Positions 5,396 through 6,237 of a stretch of 6,237 bases of DNA are shown here, one piece after another. A program made the translations under genes and the position numbers. The stretch's first letter is position 1, and the number at the start of each line of letters is the position of its first letter. The notes below the pieces were generated by a model. The model saw only the letters and a list, made by a program, of their open reading frames with translations, had not been told where the DNA came from and did no database searches. The DNA comes from Clostridium sp. CAG:1024 (lineage in GTDB: Bacteria > Bacillota > Clostridia > Christensenellales > CAG-138). Location of the stretch: the NCBI GenBank assembly GCA_000432015.1, contig HF985456.1:6714-12950 (forward strand), written 5' to 3'.

Positions 5396-6193
5396 TTACT
5401 CCTCTCCCTCCGGCAGTTCGTCCATATAGGAAAACGCCGCGTCCTCTCCGCCTTCGAACAGTTTCTTTCGCTGCACCAGGATCGGCGCAAACGGCGACGG
5501 TTGTTTCAAGCCGATCTCGCCGTGCGCGATCATCTCCAACAGCGCCATGAACGTTACGATGATCTCCATTTTCTCCGGCGCATCGCCAAACAGTGTTTCA
5601 AACCGTACGGGAGCATCCGTCGAGAGCAGTTTGCTGCGGATCTTTTTCAGCTGGCCGCGGATCGTATAGCTGTCCGGCCGAACACGGTGCAGGCGCTCTG
5701 TCGCTTCCGCTTTCTCCGTTCGGTCGAGGATCGCGAGAAACGCCGCATACAGGTTGTCCATGGTCGTTCCGTCGAGATCGATCTTCTGCGGGGGCAGCGG
5801 AACATCCTCCGGAAGCCGCGTCAAGCTGTCGCGCGCCTCTTCAAAACGCGTTTGCAATGCAGCGCTTGCCTCTTTGAACGCCTTGTAATCGCGGAGCTGA
5901 CGAATCAGCAATTCCTCGGGATCTTCTTCCGCTTCTTCTTCGGGCGTTTCTTTTGGCGGGCGCGGCAAAAGCTGCCGCGATTTGATATACAGCAGCGTGG
6001 CCGCCATGGTCAGAAACTCGCTTGCCGTATCCATGTCGAGCGTGTCCAGCTCTCGCATATATGTCAGGTATTGCGAAGTGATCTCAGAAACAAAAATGTC
6101 CTTTATATCAATCTCCGCCTGCTGGATCAGATGCAGCAGCAGATCCAGCGGTCCCTCGAACCGTTCGAGGCTGACGCGATAGGTCTCCGCCAT
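5396..6193 (-). CDS. scpA: Segregation and condensation protein A (ScpA)
   Basis: Kleisin subunit of SMC-ScpAB, bridging the SMC heads. The 265-aa product matches family length (about 240-270). The N-terminal helical domain (about 5-75) opens with the hallmark 'FEGPLDLLLHLI' (12-23), then 'ITSQYLTYM' and 'FLTMAATLLYIKSRQLLP' (60-77), which contacts the SMC neck. An acidic linker follows (85-95, EEEAEEDPEEL), then the central ScpB-binding helices. The C-terminal winged helix for the SMC head cap is at about 195-245 ('VRFETLFGDAPEKMEIIVTFMALLEMI'). ATG 6193-6191 is chosen because residues 1-12 (MAETYRVSLERF) match the usual ScpA opening. The frame stays open to the window edge, but that extension is Arg-rich and unlike the family. 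A GAGG SD lies 9 nt upstream, overlapping the stop of a possible upstream gene. Confidence 0.97.
   Translation of the reverse strand: MAETYRVSLERFEGPLDLLLHLIQQAEIDIKDIFVSEITSQYLTYMRELDTLDMDTASEFLTMAATLLYIKSRQLLPRPPKETPEEEAEEDPEELLIRQLRDYKAFKEASAALQTRFEEARDSLTRLPEDVPLPPQKIDLDGTTMDNLYAAFLAILDRTEKAEATERLHRVRPDSYTIRGQLKKIRSKLLSTDAPVRFETLFGDAPEKMEIIVTFMALLEMIAHGEIGLKQPSPFAPILVQRKKLFEGGEDAAFSYMDELPEGEE
5399..5403 (-). promoter_or_regulatory. Ribosome binding site deciding the TTG start of scpB
   Basis: AGGAG on the minus strand, within the last codons and stop of scpA, lies 9 nt before TTG 5389. It supports this rare start codon and shows that scpB translation begins where scpA translation ends. 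Confidence 0.75.
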
Positions 6194-6204
6194 AGACCGC
6201 CGCC

Positions 6205-6237
6205 TCAGAACAAGCGAAGGATCGCGATCGCTACGCT
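6205..6237 (-). CDS. Possible C-terminal end of an upstream gene (partial, hypothetical)
   Basis: The minus strand from the right edge reads SVAIAILRLF followed by TGA (6207-6205), 11 nt before the scpA ATG. The hydrophobic ending and tight spacing would suit a membrane protein in the same operon. In Clostridia a site-2 protease (peptidase M50) gene often precedes scpA, but ten codons cannot establish identity. One other frame is closed by a stop near the edge; the third is the open scpA frame. Confidence 0.3.
   Translation of the reverse strand, partial: SVAIAILRLF

Noticed and set aside
6121..6149. 8-bp inverted repeat GCTGGATC...GATCCAGC in scpA
   Set aside because: It arises from the repetitive Leu/Gln codons of the conserved DLLLHLIQQ segment and has no terminator-like T-run.
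6154..6170. Perfect 8-bp palindrome CCTCGAAC-C-GTTCGAGG inside scpA, resembling a GAAC/GTTC operator
   Set aside because: It lies in the codons for the conserved LERFEG segment and has a 1-bp rather than 4-bp centre, so it does not fit LexA. It is probably a codon coincidence.

Overview
The window looks like chromosomal DNA of a moderately GC-rich Firmicute, most likely a member of the Clostridia (Oscillospiraceae-like). The basis is strong purine-rich Shine-Dalgarno (SD) sites, GTG/TTG starts, textbook sigma-A promoters, an scpA-scpB pair, and a GAAC-N4-GTTC element of the Gram-positive LexA type. No plasmid, phage, IS, CRISPR or RNA gene is visible. The taxonomic call is inference.

Layout. 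(1) Bases 1-1389, minus strand: a Crp/Fnr-family regulator followed one base later by a substrate-binding lipoprotein of a TauA/SsuA/NMT1-type ABC transporter. The lipoprotein runs off the left edge, so the rest of the transporter operon probably lies outside. (2) Bases 1390-1489: a compact divergent control region. It holds two overlapping consensus promoters pointing in opposite directions, a GAAC-N4-GTTC core (candidate SOS/LexA box) inside both, and a 16-bp palindrome of Crp/Fnr geometry in the regulator leader. (3) Bases 1490-4709, plus strand: exoA(xth)-maf-uvrC, joined by two 4-base ATGA stop/start overlaps. This is a compact DNA-repair and nucleotide-pool operon. (4) Bases 4710-4834: convergent intergenic spacer with a bidirectional rho-independent terminator. 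(5) Bases 4835-6237, minus strand: scpB and scpA, the non-SMC subunits of the condensin-like SMC-ScpAB complex, preceded by what may be the last ten codons of another gene.

How the parts fit. ExoA (AP endonuclease/exonuclease III), UvrC (nucleotide excision repair nuclease) and Maf (house-cleaning NTP pyrophosphatase, linked to division arrest in Bacillus) form one transcription unit. Its promoter carries the candidate LexA box and would start the mRNA at, or within a few bases of, the exoA start codon (leaderless). The same box would also block the promoter of the Crp/Fnr-transporter operon. The most interesting part of the window is therefore the roughly 90-bp divergent switch at 1390-1489. 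The coding genes are otherwise well-known families. All functional calls come from reading motifs, with no database search.
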